64,000 bases of DNA from Saccharothrix sp. S26 (GTDB lineage Bacteria; Actinomycetota; Actinomycetes; Mycobacteriales; Pseudonocardiaceae). The notes under the pieces are model-generated. The model ran no database searches. It was not told the DNA's origin and worked only from the letters and a program-made list of their open reading frames with translations. The stretch covers positions 1 through 64,000 of the forward strand of contig NZ_JAJUWT010000004.1 in the NCBI RefSeq assembly GCF_021390395.1. Direction: 5' to 3'. Of the stretch, positions 18,785 through 27,524 are shown in pieces. The translations under genes were made by a program, and so were the position numbers. Positions within the stretch are counted from its first letter, which is position 1; each line of letters opens with the position of its first letter.

Positions 18785-19521
18785 GCGACCAGCGGCCGAC
18801 CGGCCAGGAGCCGGTCGGGGAGGGCGGGCCGGTCGAGCAGGGCCAGGAGCCGGTCGAGCGGGGCCTGCCGGTCGAGCCGGTCGAGGCGGGGTCCGAGCCG
18901 GGGGAGCCCGCGCCCGCGTTGTTCCCGGCACCGGAGGTCCCCGCCGACGAGGAAGCCGAGGCCGACGGCCTGCCCGACCTCTCCGACGACCGCGAGTTCG
19001 AGGGCGCGTTGGAGTCGATCCTGCTGGTCGTGGACAGCCCGATCGCCGAGGAGCAGCTCGCGGGCGTGCTCGGCCAGTCCGTGAAGCGCGTCACCGCCGC
19101 CCTCCGCCGGCTCGCCGCCCGGTACACCGAGCAGGGCAGCGGCATCGACCTGCGTAGAATCGGGGACGGCTGGCGGTTCTACACGAGGGACCGCTTCGCG
19201 CCATTCGTGGAGAAGCTGCTGCTCGACGGGCAGCGGGCCAAGCTCACCCGGGCCGCGTTGGAGACACTCGCGGTCATCGCCTACCGACAGCCCGTGACCA
19301 GGGCCCGGATCGCGGCGGTGCGCGGGGTGAACGTGGACGGCGTCATCCGCACGCTCGTCGCGCGCGGCCTGATCGCCGAGACGGGCACGGATTCCGACAC
19401 GGGTGGCATCCTTTACCGCACGACCGAACTGTTCCTGGAGCGGTTGGGGCTGTCGTCGCTGAACGACCTGCCGCCGATCGCTCCCCTCCTGCCCGAAGTG
19501 GATGCGATCGACGATGTCTGA
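18781..19521 (+). CDS. scpB: Segregation and condensation protein B
   Basis: 246 aa. The first ~65 residues are a Glu/Pro/Gly-rich disordered tail with repeated PVE/QEPVE steps. The ScpB tandem winged-helix core begins at ALESILLVVDSPIAEEQL and contains RLAARYTEQGSGIDLRRIGDGWRFYT and the hallmark ALETLAVIAYRQPVTRARIAAVRGV. It binds ScpA in the SMC complex. Its 3' end overlaps rluB by eight bases. Confidence 0.95.
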   Translation: MSDQRPTGQEPVGEGGPVEQGQEPVERGLPVEPVEAGSEPGEPAPALFPAPEVPADEEAEADGLPDLSDDREFEGALESILLVVDSPIAEEQLAGVLGQSVKRVTAALRRLAARYTEQGSGIDLRRIGDGWRFYTRDRFAPFVEKLLLDGQRAKLTRAALETLAVIAYRQPVTRARIAAVRGVNVDGVIRTLVARGLIAETGTDSDTGGILYRTTELFLERLGLSSLNDLPPIAPLLPEVDAIDDV

Positions 19522-20260
19522 CCAGGACCACAACCCCGAGGGGATCCGGCTCCAGAAGGTGCTCGCCAAGGCGGGCATCGCCTCGCGGCGGGTCGCCGAG
19601 GAGCTGATCGAACTCGGCCGCGTCCAGGTCGACGGCGAGGTGGTCCGCGAGCAGGGCCGCCGCATCGACCCGGACACCGCGGTCGTGCACGTCGACGGCG
19701 TGCGCGTGGTGCTCAAGGAGGACGTGGTCACCCTCGCGTTCAACAAGCCGCGCGGCGTGCTGTCCACCATGCACGACGACGCGCACCGGCCGTGCGTCGG
19801 TGACTACCTGCACCACCGCAAGGAACGCCTGTTCCACGTCGGCAGGCTCGACGCCGACACCGAGGGCCTGCTGCTGCTGACCAACGACGGCGACCTCGCG
19901 CACCGGCTGATGCACCCGTCCTACGAGATCACCAAGACCTACCTCGCCGAGGTGCCGGGCCCGATCCCGAAGGACCTGGGCAAGCGCCTGCGCGCGGGCG
20001 TCGAGCTGGAGGACGGCCCGATCGCGGTCGACTCGTTCAAGCTGATCTCGTCCATGCCGGGCAAGGCGCTGGTCGAGGTGGTCCTGCACGAGGGCCGCAA
20101 GCACATCGTGCGCCGCCTGCTCGACCACGTCGGCCACCCGGTGGAGCACCTGGTCCGCACCGCGGTCGGCGACGTGCGCCTGGGCAACCAGCGCCCCGGC
20201 TCGATGCGGGTGCTCAACCGGCAGGAAGTCGGCTCGCTCTACAAGGCCGTCGGGCTGTAG
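19514..20260 (+). CDS. rluB: 23S rRNA pseudouridine synthase RluB
   Basis: 248 aa. S4 domain (GIRLQKVLAKAGIASRRVAEELI) followed by the RsuA/RluB catalytic domain with the Asp-bearing GRLDADTEGLLLLTNDG and later HEGRKHIVRRLL. RluB forms pseudouridine at a 23S helix 89-region site. ATG 19514 is preferred over ATG 19502 because it matches the family N-terminus. Last gene of the scp operon, followed by a strong hairpin. In mycobacteria cmk and der come next; here synteny breaks. Confidence 0.92.
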   Translation: MSDQDHNPEGIRLQKVLAKAGIASRRVAEELIELGRVQVDGEVVREQGRRIDPDTAVVHVDGVRVVLKEDVVTLAFNKPRGVLSTMHDDAHRPCVGDYLHHRKERLFHVGRLDADTEGLLLLTNDGDLAHRLMHPSYEITKTYLAEVPGPIPKDLGKRLRAGVELEDGPIAVDSFKLISSMPGKALVEVVLHEGRKHIVRRLLDHVGHPVEHLVRTAVGDVRLGNQRPGSMRVLNRQEVGSLYKAVGL

Positions 20261-20269
20261 CCGGGGGCA

Positions 20270-20305
20270 GGCGCTTGGTGGCATCCCCCTTCACCACCAA
20301 GCGCC
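20270..20305 (+). terminator. Terminator of the scp-rluB operon
   Basis: GGCGCTTGGTGG (20270-20281) pairs with CCACCAAGCGCC (20294-20305), a perfect 12-bp stem with a 12-base loop, followed by a C-rich rather than T-rich run. Confidence 0.8.
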
Positions 20306-20360
20306 CCTCCCCCCTGGCGGAACCCCTACCGGTTCCACCGCCATTCCTACGGCAGACGGG

Positions 20361-20406
20361 TTGTTCAGTGTCAGCGCGTGGACGCTGAACAGGCTTTTCT
20401 GAACAA
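20361..20406. promoter_or_regulatory. Inverted TTGTTCAG / CTGAACAA motifs (possible operator)
   Basis: TTGTTCAG at 20361-20368 is the exact inverse of CTGAACAA at 20399-20406, and an extra CTGAACA lies at 20385-20391. The cluster is 28 bases before the start codon of a protein with its own HTH domain, so it could be a self-binding operator or part of the promoter. This is a sequence-only inference. Confidence 0.4.
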
Positions 20407-20433
20407 TCGCCGTCGTCGAAGGGGAGGGCGACG

Positions 20434-23400
20434 ATGGCCAGACGGGAGGGCCCGTTACGGGCCGACGACCGTGACCTGGGCGAGTTCGCCGCGGACCTGA
20501 GGGCGTTGCGGGAACGGGCGGGCAGCCCCACCTACCGGAGGTTGGCCCACGACGCGCACTACTCGGCGGCGGCGCTGTCGGAGGCGGCGAACGGGCGGCG
20601 GTTGCCGAGCCTCGCGGTCACGCTCGCGTACGTGCGGGCCTGCGGCGGTGACGTGGTGGCGTGGGAGGCGCGCTGGCGCGAGCTGGCCGAACGGGCCGCC
20701 GACGCGAACCCGCGCACCCCGCCGAAGGACACCGACGCCCCTTACACGGGGCTGGCGGCGTTCCAGGTGCGGGACGCGGACCGGTTCTTCGGCCGCGACC
20801 GCGTGGTGCGCGAGCTGGTGGGCCTGGTGGCGCGACGCCGGTTCGTCGGCGTGTTCGGCGCGTCGGGCTCGGGCAAGTCGTCGGTGCTGCGCGCGGGTCT
20901 GGTGGCCACGTGGGGTCGGCCCTCGATCGTGCTCACGCCCGGTCCGCGCCCGGTGGAGGAGCTGGCCGTGCGGGCCGCCGCGTGCACCGGCCGGGACGCC
21001 GCGGCGCTGACCGCCGAGTTCACCACCCACCCGGAGAACCTGCACCTGCGCGTGCGGCAGGCGCTCGTCGGTCGCGACGACGACCTGCTGATCGTGGTGG
21101 ACCAGTTCGAAGAGGTCTTCACGCTGTGCCGGGAGCCCGCCGAACGGGCCGCGTTCATCACCGCGCTGACCACCGCCTGCGCCTCGCCGACCAGTCGCAC
21201 GCGGGTCGTGCTGGGTGTGCGCGCCGACTTCCTCGGCCACTGCGGGCAGTACCCGGAGCTGGTGGAGGCGCTGCGCGGCGGGCACGTGCTGGTCGGCCCG
21301 ATGTCGGCGGACGAGCTGCGCGAGGCGATCGTGTCGCCCGCCGTCGCGGTCGGCTGCAAGGTGGAGACGGCGCTGGTCACGCGGCTGGTCGCGGACGCGG
21401 CGGGCCAGCCCGGGGTGCTGCCGCTGGTGTCGCACGCGTTGCTGGAGACCTGGCGCAGGCGGCGCGGTGTGGCGTTGACCCTGGCCGGTTACGAGGAGGT
21501 CGGCGGGGTCGAGCACTCGATCGCGCGCAGCGCCGAGCAGGTCTACACGGCCATGAGCCCGGCCGGGCGGCTGGTGGCCAAGCAGGTGTTCCTGCGGCTG
21601 ATCGCGGTCGGCGAGGGCACCGAGGACACCAAGCGCCGCGTGTCGCGGGCCGAGGTCGACCACCCCGGCAGCGACGCCCACGAGGTGCTGGCCGCGTTGG
21701 CGCGGGCCAGGCTGGTGGTGCTGGACCGGGACTCGGTGGAGCTCGCGCACGAGGCGTTGATCCGCAACTGGCCGCGGCTGCGGGACTGGATCGCGGAGGA
21801 CCGGGCGGGCCTGCGGGTGCAGCGGATGCTGACCGAGGCCGCGCACACGTGGGAATCGCTGGACCGCGACCCGGGCGCGCTGTACCGGGGCACGCGGCTG
21901 GCGCTCGTGCGGGAGTGGGTCGACGGGACGCGCGGGCCCCGGCTCACGCCGGGTGAGATCCGGTTCCTGGAGGCCAGCATCGCCGCCGACGACGCGGTGC
22001 GCGCCATCGAGCACCGGCGCACCCGCAGGCTGCGGCAACTGGTGTCGGTGATGGCGGTGCTGCTGCTGTTGGCGGGCGGCGCGATCGTGCACGCGTTCCG
22101 CGCCGAGCGGTCCGCGACCGAGCAGCGCAACATCGCGTTGGCGCACAAGGTGATCACCCAGGCCGCGGCCCTGCGCGACACCGACCCGGCGCTGTCGTTG
22201 CAGCTCACCCTGGCCGCGCACCGGCTCGCGCCGCTGCCGCAGACGCGGGACGCGTTGTACGGCGCGTTCGCCGAGCCCTACGCGACCCGGATCGGGTCGG
22301 TGCGGACGATGGCGGTCAGCGCGGCCGGGTCGCTGCTCGCCGTCGCCGACGACACCACCGTCCAGGACGTGCGGCTGGTGGACATCGCCGACCCGCGCGG
22401 CCCGGAGCACCTCGGCCCGCTGACGGGGTTGACCGACCCGGAGGTGCTGGTGTTCAGCGACGACGGGGCGTGGCTGGCCGGGGTGTCCGCCGACGACATC
22501 GTGGTGTGGCGGGTGGCGGACCCGCGGCACCCGGAGGTCGTCCACCGGGTGAACGCCGGGTTGGCGTGGCCGGCGTCGGCGTTGGCGTTCTCGCCCGACG
22601 GCCGCTACCTCGTGGCGGGTTCCGCCGGCGCGGCGCGGGCGTGGGACCTGGTCGAGGGTGGGCGGCCGGTGCCGCTGCCGCCGTCCGGCGCGTCGTCGCC
22701 CGCGGTGGCCTTCCTCGCCGGGGCCGTGGTGGCGGTCGCGTCCGACGACCGGGTGCACGCGGTCGACCTGGCCACCGGCACGTCCTCCGTCCTGGTGAGC
22801 GGTGTCGGCGAGGTCACCGCGGTGGCGGTCGGCGACGACGGCCGGGTGCTCGCCACGGCGGGGGAGGACCGGGTGGTGCGGCTGTGGGAGGTCGCCGACC
22901 CGCACGGGGCCGCCCGGCAGACCGCCGCCCTCCGCCACGGCGGCGACGTGAGCGCCCTGGCGTTCAACGAGGACGCGCGGGTGCTCGCCACGGCCGGGGA
23001 CGACCGCTCCGCCCGGCTCTGGGACGTCACCGCGCGGCGCGCGCCGGTCGAGGCCGCCGCGCTGGACGGGCACCTCGGCGCGATCACCGCGGTGGCCTTC
23101 GCCGCGGCCGGACGTGCCCTGGTCACCGCGGGCGGCGACCGGTCCGTCCGGCTCACCGACCTCACCGACCTGCCGGTCGCGCACCCGGCGACGCTGCGCT
23201 CGGTCACCGTCGCCGCCGACCGCGGCCTGGCCGCCACCATCGACGTCGAGGGCGAGCTCCGGCTCGTGGACATCTCCGAGCCGCGCGGCCCGCGCACCGC
23301 CTGGCCGCTGACCGCGCACCCCGGCCCGGTCCGCTCCGCCGCGCTCAGCCGCGACGGCGAGCACCTGGTCACCGTGGCCGAGGACGGGCCGGTGCGGGTG

Positions 23401-24189
23401 TGGCGCACCACCAACCCGGCCTCGCCCGACCTGGTCGGCGAGGCGGGCCGGGCGCACGTGGTCGCGTTCAGCCCCAAGGGCACGCACTTCGCCACCGGCG
23501 CGCTCGACGACGGCGCGACGCGGCTGTGGAACGTGGCCACGCTGACCCGGGTCGCCGAGCTCACCGACGAGCGCCGGCCCGACGCGGCGACCGCCGCGCT
23601 GGCGTTCGACGGCACGGGCGACCGGCTGGTCGTGGCCAAGCTCGGCGGCGCGGTCGAGGAGTGGGACACGACCGTGCCGATGTGGCCGAAACGGCGGCGG
23701 CACGACACGTTGGACGTGCAGTACCCGATCGGCATCGCGTCGGTGCCCGGCGGGTTGGTGACGGTGGGCTCCGACGGTGAGGCCGTGCGGTGGCGCGAAC
23801 CCGAGCCGGGTCGTGAGGGCGAGCGCGGGCCGGACGGGTGGTTCGCCTCCTCCGAGCCGCTGGGGTCGGGGGTGCGCGCGGTCGCGGCGGCGGGTGGCCT
23901 CGTCGCGTTGGCGGGCACCGACGGCACGGTGCGGTTGCACGACGTGGCGGGCGGCGGGCCGGCCCGGCAGGCGGCGGTGTTCGCCGGGCACTCGTCGGCG
24001 GCGAACTCGGTGGCGTTCGCGCCCGACGGGCAAACGCTGGTCAGCGCGGGGGACTCGGTGCTGAGGTTCTGGGAGACCGACCTGGGCGCGGTGGTGGCAC
24101 GGATCTGCGCCACCGCCCACCCCGGGATGACCCGGCAGCAGTGGGAGAGCTACTTCCCGGACCTGCCCCACAACCCGCCGTGCCGCTAG
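20434..24189 (+). CDS. HTH-nSTAND1 NTPase with C-terminal WD40 repeats
   Basis: 1251 aa. Residues ~10-75 form an XRE-like helix-turn-helix (YRRLAHDAHYSAAALSEAANG). A STAND NTPase follows: FFGRDRVVRELV, Walker A GASGSGKSS (142-150), Walker B LLIVVDQFEEVF (218-229), then a winged helix with ELAHEALIRNWPRL. A hydrophobic helix (~536-555, LVSVMAVLLLLAGGAIVHAF) splits the protein. Residues ~600-1250 are WD40-type blades with repeats such as GEDRVVRLWEV, GDDRSARLWDV and GGDRSVRLTDL. STAND proteins are switch-like signalling or defence ATPases in which the repeats sense a ligand. No enzymatic effector domain is seen; the HTH end and membrane helix may be the output. It is a single gene between unrelated operons. 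Confidence 0.9.
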   Translation: MARREGPLRADDRDLGEFAADLRALRERAGSPTYRRLAHDAHYSAAALSEAANGRRLPSLAVTLAYVRACGGDVVAWEARWRELAERAADANPRTPPKDTDAPYTGLAAFQVRDADRFFGRDRVVRELVGLVARRRFVGVFGASGSGKSSVLRAGLVATWGRPSIVLTPGPRPVEELAVRAAACTGRDAAALTAEFTTHPENLHLRVRQALVGRDDDLLIVVDQFEEVFTLCREPAERAAFITALTTACASPTSRTRVVLGVRADFLGHCGQYPELVEALRGGHVLVGPMSADELREAIVSPAVAVGCKVETALVTRLVADAAGQPGVLPLVSHALLETWRRRRGVALTLAGYEEVGGVEHSIARSAEQVYTAMSPAGRLVAKQVFLRLIAVGEGTEDTKRRVSRAEVDHPGSDAHEVLAALARARLVVLDRDSVELAHEALIRNWPRLRDWIAEDRAGLRVQRMLTEAAHTWESLDRDPGALYRGTRLALVREWVDGTRGPRLTPGEIRFLEASIAADDAVRAIEHRRTRRLRQLVSVMAVLLLLAGGAIVHAFRAERSATEQRNIALAHKVITQAAALRDTDPALSLQLTLAAHRLAPLPQTRDALYGAFAEPYATRIGSVRTMAVSAAGSLLAVADDTTVQDVRLVDIADPRGPEHLGPLTGLTDPEVLVFSDDGAWLAGVSADDIVVWRVADPRHPEVVHRVNAGLAWPASALAFSPDGRYLVAGSAGAARAWDLVEGGRPVPLPPSGASSPAVAFLAGAVVAVASDDRVHAVDLATGTSSVLVSGVGEVTAVAVGDDGRVLATAGEDRVVRLWEVADPHGAARQTAALRHGGDVSALAFNEDARVLATAGDDRSARLWDVTARRAPVEAAALDGHLGAITAVAFAAAGRALVTAGGDRSVRLTDLTDLPVAHPATLRSVTVAADRGLAATIDVEGELRLVDISEPRGPRTAWPLTAHPGPVRSAALSRDGEHLVTVAEDGPVRVWRTTNPASPDLVGEAGRAHVVAFSPKGTHFATGALDDGATRLWNVATLTRVAELTDERRPDAATAALAFDGTGDRLVVAKLGGAVEEWDTTVPMWPKRRRHDTLDVQYPIGIASVPGGLVTVGSDGEAVRWREPEPGREGERGPDGWFASSEPLGSGVRAVAAAGGLVALAGTDGTVRLHDVAGGGPARQAAVFAGHSSAANSVAFAPDGQTLVSAGDSVLRFWETDLGAVVARICATAHPGMTRQQWESYFPDLPHNPPCR

Positions 24190-24535
24190 GGCCGGTGGCT
24201 GGTGGGCGGGTGTGTGCCGGGGGCAGGTGGGCGGGTGTGCGCTGGGTTGTGCGCAAGGCCCGGGTGGGCTGTGGTCCGCTGGGGCCGTTAGGCCCGGCGG
24301 GGTCGCGGTCCGCGGTCCGCAGTACGGCGGTTGGTGGTCCGTGACGCGCTCCACGGCCCGTGGTGCGGTGGTCGTCGGCCGACCCCGCCGGCCGGCGGGT
24401 GTTTCAGCGTCCGCTGACAGCAATTTGCAAGATCACATCGCGAAGTTTTACCGCCACTCATTGTGGCGGCGCACTTCACTCTCTAGATTGAGCCGGGTTG
24501 GCTGGGGTTGATCAACTGGGAAGAGGCGTTTGCGC
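24190..24535. other. Intergenic region with probable promoter of the ABC operon
   Basis: No gene with normal codon bias. The first 200 bases are G/T-rich (repeats of GGGCGGGTGTG). Bases 24415-24490 are clearly A/T-richer than the surroundings and contain a small hairpin CCGCCAC (24451-24457) / GTGGCGG (24463-24469). This dip in GC is where a promoter for the permease-ATPase operon is most likely, though no clear -35/-10 pair was found. Confidence 0.5.
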
Positions 24536-25303
24536 GTGCGTGCGCTCACCCGAGGACTGCTCGGTGTGGCCGGGTTCCTCGTCATCTGGGAGCTGTTCGG
24601 CCGGTCCCGGCTGGTTCCGCCGGAGTACTTGCCACCGCCGTCCGTCGTAGCGGTGGAGCTCGTGAAGTTGTTGGGGGATGAGGCTTTCCTGAGGGACGTC
24701 GTCGCGACGGTCCTCGCCGTGCTCATCGCCATGGGGCTGTCGGCCGGGATCGCCGTCCCGCTCGGCCTCGTCCTGGGCAGCGTGGCGTCCGTCCGGCACG
24801 CCACCCGCGCCGTGGTCGAGTTCCTGCGCCCCATCCCGTCGGTCGCGCTGATCCCGCTGGCCGTCCTGCTGCTCGGCATCGGGCCGGAAACCAAGATCAC
24901 CCTCGCGGTGTACGCGGCGATCTGGCCCATCCTGTTCAACACCATCTACGCGCTCGACGAGCTCGACCCCCTGCTGGTCGAGACCGCGCGCGCGTTCGGC
25001 GCCGGCCGGGTGCGCGTGCTGGCGTCGGTCGCGCTGCCGAGCGCGTTGCCGTTCGTGCTGACCGGCATCCGGCTCGCCGCCACGACGAGCCTGGTGGTGA
25101 TCGTCAGCGTGGAGCTGCTGGAAGGCGGCTCCGGCGGCATCGGGCAGTACATCGCGCTCGCGCGCAGCGGCGCGGGCCGGATGGACATCGTCCTGGCCGG
25201 CACCGCGGTCGCGGGCGTGATCGGCTACCTGCTCAACGACGGGTTGGAACGCGCCCAGCGCCGCTGGGTCGGCTGGAGCTCGGTCACCGGAGGTCGGTCG
25301 TGA
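24536..25303 (+). CDS. ABC transporter permease (SsuC/TauC type)
   Basis: 255 aa. About six hydrophobic helices. The cytoplasmic EAA-like loop reads VETARAFGAGRVRVLASVALPSA in pieces (ETARAFGAG, then LPSALPF), typical of nitrate/sulfonate/taurine-type importer permeases. GTG 24536 has GGAAGAGG nine bases upstream; an in-frame TTG six bases earlier is too close to it. First gene of a permease-permease-ATPase operon. The matching lipoprotein is probably the gene at 28916. Confidence 0.88.
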   Translation: MRALTRGLLGVAGFLVIWELFGRSRLVPPEYLPPPSVVAVELVKLLGDEAFLRDVVATVLAVLIAMGLSAGIAVPLGLVLGSVASVRHATRAVVEFLRPIPSVALIPLAVLLLGIGPETKITLAVYAAIWPILFNTIYALDELDPLLVETARAFGAGRVRVLASVALPSALPFVLTGIRLAATTSLVVIVSVELLEGGSGGIGQYIALARSGAGRMDIVLAGTAVAGVIGYLLNDGLERAQRRWVGWSSVTGGRS

Positions 25304-26106
25304 CCCGATTCGTCCAGCGGTGGGCGGTGTTCGCGGGCCTCGTCGTGGTCTGGGAACTGCTCACCTGGTACGCCGACGACACGTTCTTCCCCCGTCCGAC
25401 CGAGATCGCCGCGGCCGCGCACGAGTTGTGGTTCTCCGGCCCCGCCGGTGACCTGTTCCTCACCGACACGGTGTTCGAGCACGTGTTCCCGAGCATCGGC
25501 CGGCTGCTCGCCGGCTGGGGCATCGCGGCCGTGGTCGGCATCGCGCTCGGCGTGGCGCTCGGCCGTTCCGCGGCGGCCGCGGAGTACGCCGGGCCGCTGC
25601 TGACGTTCATGCGCTCGATCCCGCCGCCGCTGCTGGTGCCGGTGTTCCTGCTCGTGTTCAGCGTCGGCACCACCATGCAGCTCGCCACGATCATCTTCGG
25701 CGTGCTGTGGCCCATCCTGCTCAACAGCGTCGACGGCGCCCGCTCCGTCGACGCGACGAAGTTCGAGACCTCGGCGGTGTTCCGCATCCCCAAGCCTCAG
25801 TGGATCCTCGGTGTCGTCCTGCCCTCAGCGGCACCGAAGATCTTCGCCGGGTTGCGGGTCTCCCTGTCGCTGTCGCTGGTGCTCATGGTCGTGTCCGAAC
25901 TCGTCGGCACCGACAACGGGATCGGGTCGCAACTCCTCGTCGCACAGCGGGAGTTCGACTTCCCCGACATGTGGGCCGGGATCACCCTGCTGGGTGTCCT
26001 CGGCTATGCCCTCAACACCGTGCTCCTCGTCTTCGAGCGCAAAGCCCTTGCGTGGCAACCGAAGCAGGAGCGCACCCCCGCGACGGTGGAGGAAAAAGCA
26101 GTATGA
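25300..26106 (+). CDS. ABC transporter permease (SsuC/TauC type), second subunit
   Basis: 268 aa. GTG overlaps the previous stop by four bases. Hydrophobic helices alternate with short loops; the EAA-like region around FETSAVFRIPKPQW and VVLPSAAPKIFAGLRV is present but less conserved than in the first permease. Having two different permeases suggests a heterodimeric channel. The ~22-residue C-terminal tail is charged (RKALAWQPKQERTPAT). Its stop overlaps the ATPase start. Confidence 0.88.
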   Translation: MTRFVQRWAVFAGLVVVWELLTWYADDTFFPRPTEIAAAAHELWFSGPAGDLFLTDTVFEHVFPSIGRLLAGWGIAAVVGIALGVALGRSAAAAEYAGPLLTFMRSIPPPLLVPVFLLVFSVGTTMQLATIIFGVLWPILLNSVDGARSVDATKFETSAVFRIPKPQWILGVVLPSAAPKIFAGLRVSLSLSLVLMVVSELVGTDNGIGSQLLVAQREFDFPDMWAGITLLGVLGYALNTVLLVFERKALAWQPKQERTPATVEEKAV

Positions 26107-26984
26107 CCGCGATGCTCGAAGTGGCCGACCTCGGCCACACCTACCAGGCGAAGGACGGCGCGCACACCGCGATCGCCGACCTGTCGTTCACCGTCGGCAC
26201 CGGCGAGTTGGTCTGCGTCGTCGGCCCGTCCGGCTGCGGCAAGTCCACGCTGCTGCGCACCATCTCCGGCCTGATCCGCCCCACCCGCGGCGAGATCAGC
26301 CTGCACGGCAACGAGGTCCGCGGCGTGCCCGACGACCTCGCCGTGGTGTTCCAGGACTACAGCCGCTCGCTGTTCCCGTGGCTGTCGGTGCAGAAGAACG
26401 TCGAGTTCCCGCTGCGCCGCTCCCTGGGCCGCGCCGAGCGCCGTGCCCGCGCCGCCGAGGCGCTGGAGTGGGTCGGCCTGGGCGCGGCGGGCCGCAAGTA
26501 CCCGTGGCAGCTCTCCGGCGGCATGCAGCAGCGCGTCGCCATCGCCCGGGCACTGGCCTACCGGCCCGCGCTGCTGCTGATGGACGAGCCGTTCGCCTCG
26601 GTGGACGCGCAGACCCGGTTCGAGCTGGAGGACCTGCTGCTGAAGGTCCGCACCGAGCAGGACACCACCGTGCTGGTGGTGACGCACGACATCGACGAGA
26701 GCGTCTACCTGGGCGACCGGATCCTGGTGCTGTCCACCTCGCCCGCGTCCGTGGTGGCCGACCTCAAGGTCGACCTGCCCGCGCAGCGCGACCAGATCAC
26801 CACCCGCGAGTCCGAGGCGTTCGTCGCGCTGCGGGCCGAGGTGGCGCGGCTGCTCAACGTCGGCAAGACCTCGGAGGAGGTCCGCGCCCGGCGCGAGGCG
26901 AACGAGCAGCAGGCGGCGAAGTGGGCCGAGGCGGAGCGGGCGGAAGCCTCGCGCGCCGACGCCGAGGAGCGCGCCACGACGTGA
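26103..26984 (+). CDS. ABC transporter ATP-binding protein (SsuB/TauB type)
   Basis: 293 aa. Walker A GPSGCGKST, Q-loop FQDYSRSLFPWL, signature LSGGMQQRVAIARAL, Walker B LLLMDEPFASVD and H-loop VVTHDIDES are all intact. The FQDYSRSLFPW Q-loop is typical of nitrate/sulfonate/taurine ATPases. The last ~45 residues are an Ala/Glu/Arg-rich coiled extension (ARREANEQQAAKWAEAERA) not needed for the core. ATG overlaps the permease stop. Confidence 0.92.
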   Translation: MTAMLEVADLGHTYQAKDGAHTAIADLSFTVGTGELVCVVGPSGCGKSTLLRTISGLIRPTRGEISLHGNEVRGVPDDLAVVFQDYSRSLFPWLSVQKNVEFPLRRSLGRAERRARAAEALEWVGLGAAGRKYPWQLSGGMQQRVAIARALAYRPALLLMDEPFASVDAQTRFELEDLLLKVRTEQDTTVLVVTHDIDESVYLGDRILVLSTSPASVVADLKVDLPAQRDQITTRESEAFVALRAEVARLLNVGKTSEEVRARREANEQQAAKWAEAERAEASRADAEERATT

Positions 26985-27524
26985 CGCGCCTGGTCTGAGA
27001 CCAAGGACGCCTGACGGGCGATCCGCGGCTCGTCGGCCCTCTCAGGGCCGCGGCCGGGGGTCGCCCGTTGTCGTGCGCGGGGGTGTCCGACGCCGTTGTT
27101 CGCGTGGGTTTCGACGGCAGTCGTTCGCAACGATTCGACATCTTTCCCGCCGCGGGACGAGCCGCGCGGAGATCACCACGCCGTCGCCGCGCGATTACCG
27201 GCCGTGCCCGCCGGGGCCTTTTCCGGCTCGGCTCGGCGGACATTCCATCGGGAATTCCTATGGGTCCGGCGGTCCTCGGCGCGTATATCGGAACGCGGGC
27301 GCGGCCGTCCACCGGGTGGAATCGGTGGCGAATGCATCGGCGCGGCCCGGTTCGAATGCGGGGCCGAGTGGATTTCGAATGCGGCGGCAGTCGGGTCCGG
27401 CCATCGCCTTGTTCTCCGGGCCGGGCACCTGCGGTGGCGCGGCGGAGAACAAGGCGGCGGTAAACCGGCCTTATCGCGGGACGTGCTCGCGGACACCGCT
27501 CCCGCTAATCGCGAGGTGTTCTGC
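26985..27524. other. 540-bp intergenic region with tandem hairpins
   Basis: It lies between convergent genes (ABC ATPase and pobA). A palindrome TGGTCTGAGACCA sits at 26991-27003. A compound hairpin follows at 27014-27068. From ~27070 to 27524 the GC content falls slightly and codon bias disappears in all frames; TTCGAATGCGG occurs twice (27353 and 27376 areas). I see no supported gene here. Confidence 0.6.
27014..27068 (+). terminator. Compound hairpin terminator of the ABC operon
   Basis: ACGGGCGA (27014-27021) pairs with TCGCCCGT (27061-27068), and inside it CCGCGGC (27023-27029) pairs with GCCGCGG (27047-27053). A competing inner stem GGCCCT/AGGGCC (27035-27040, 27044-27049) is also possible. 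Confidence 0.65.

Noticed and set aside
20455..24423. 1322-aa minus-strand open frame opposite the STAND-WD40 gene
   Set aside because: Arg/His/Gln/Pro-rich antisense artefact; the plus strand encodes Walker motifs and WD40 repeats.
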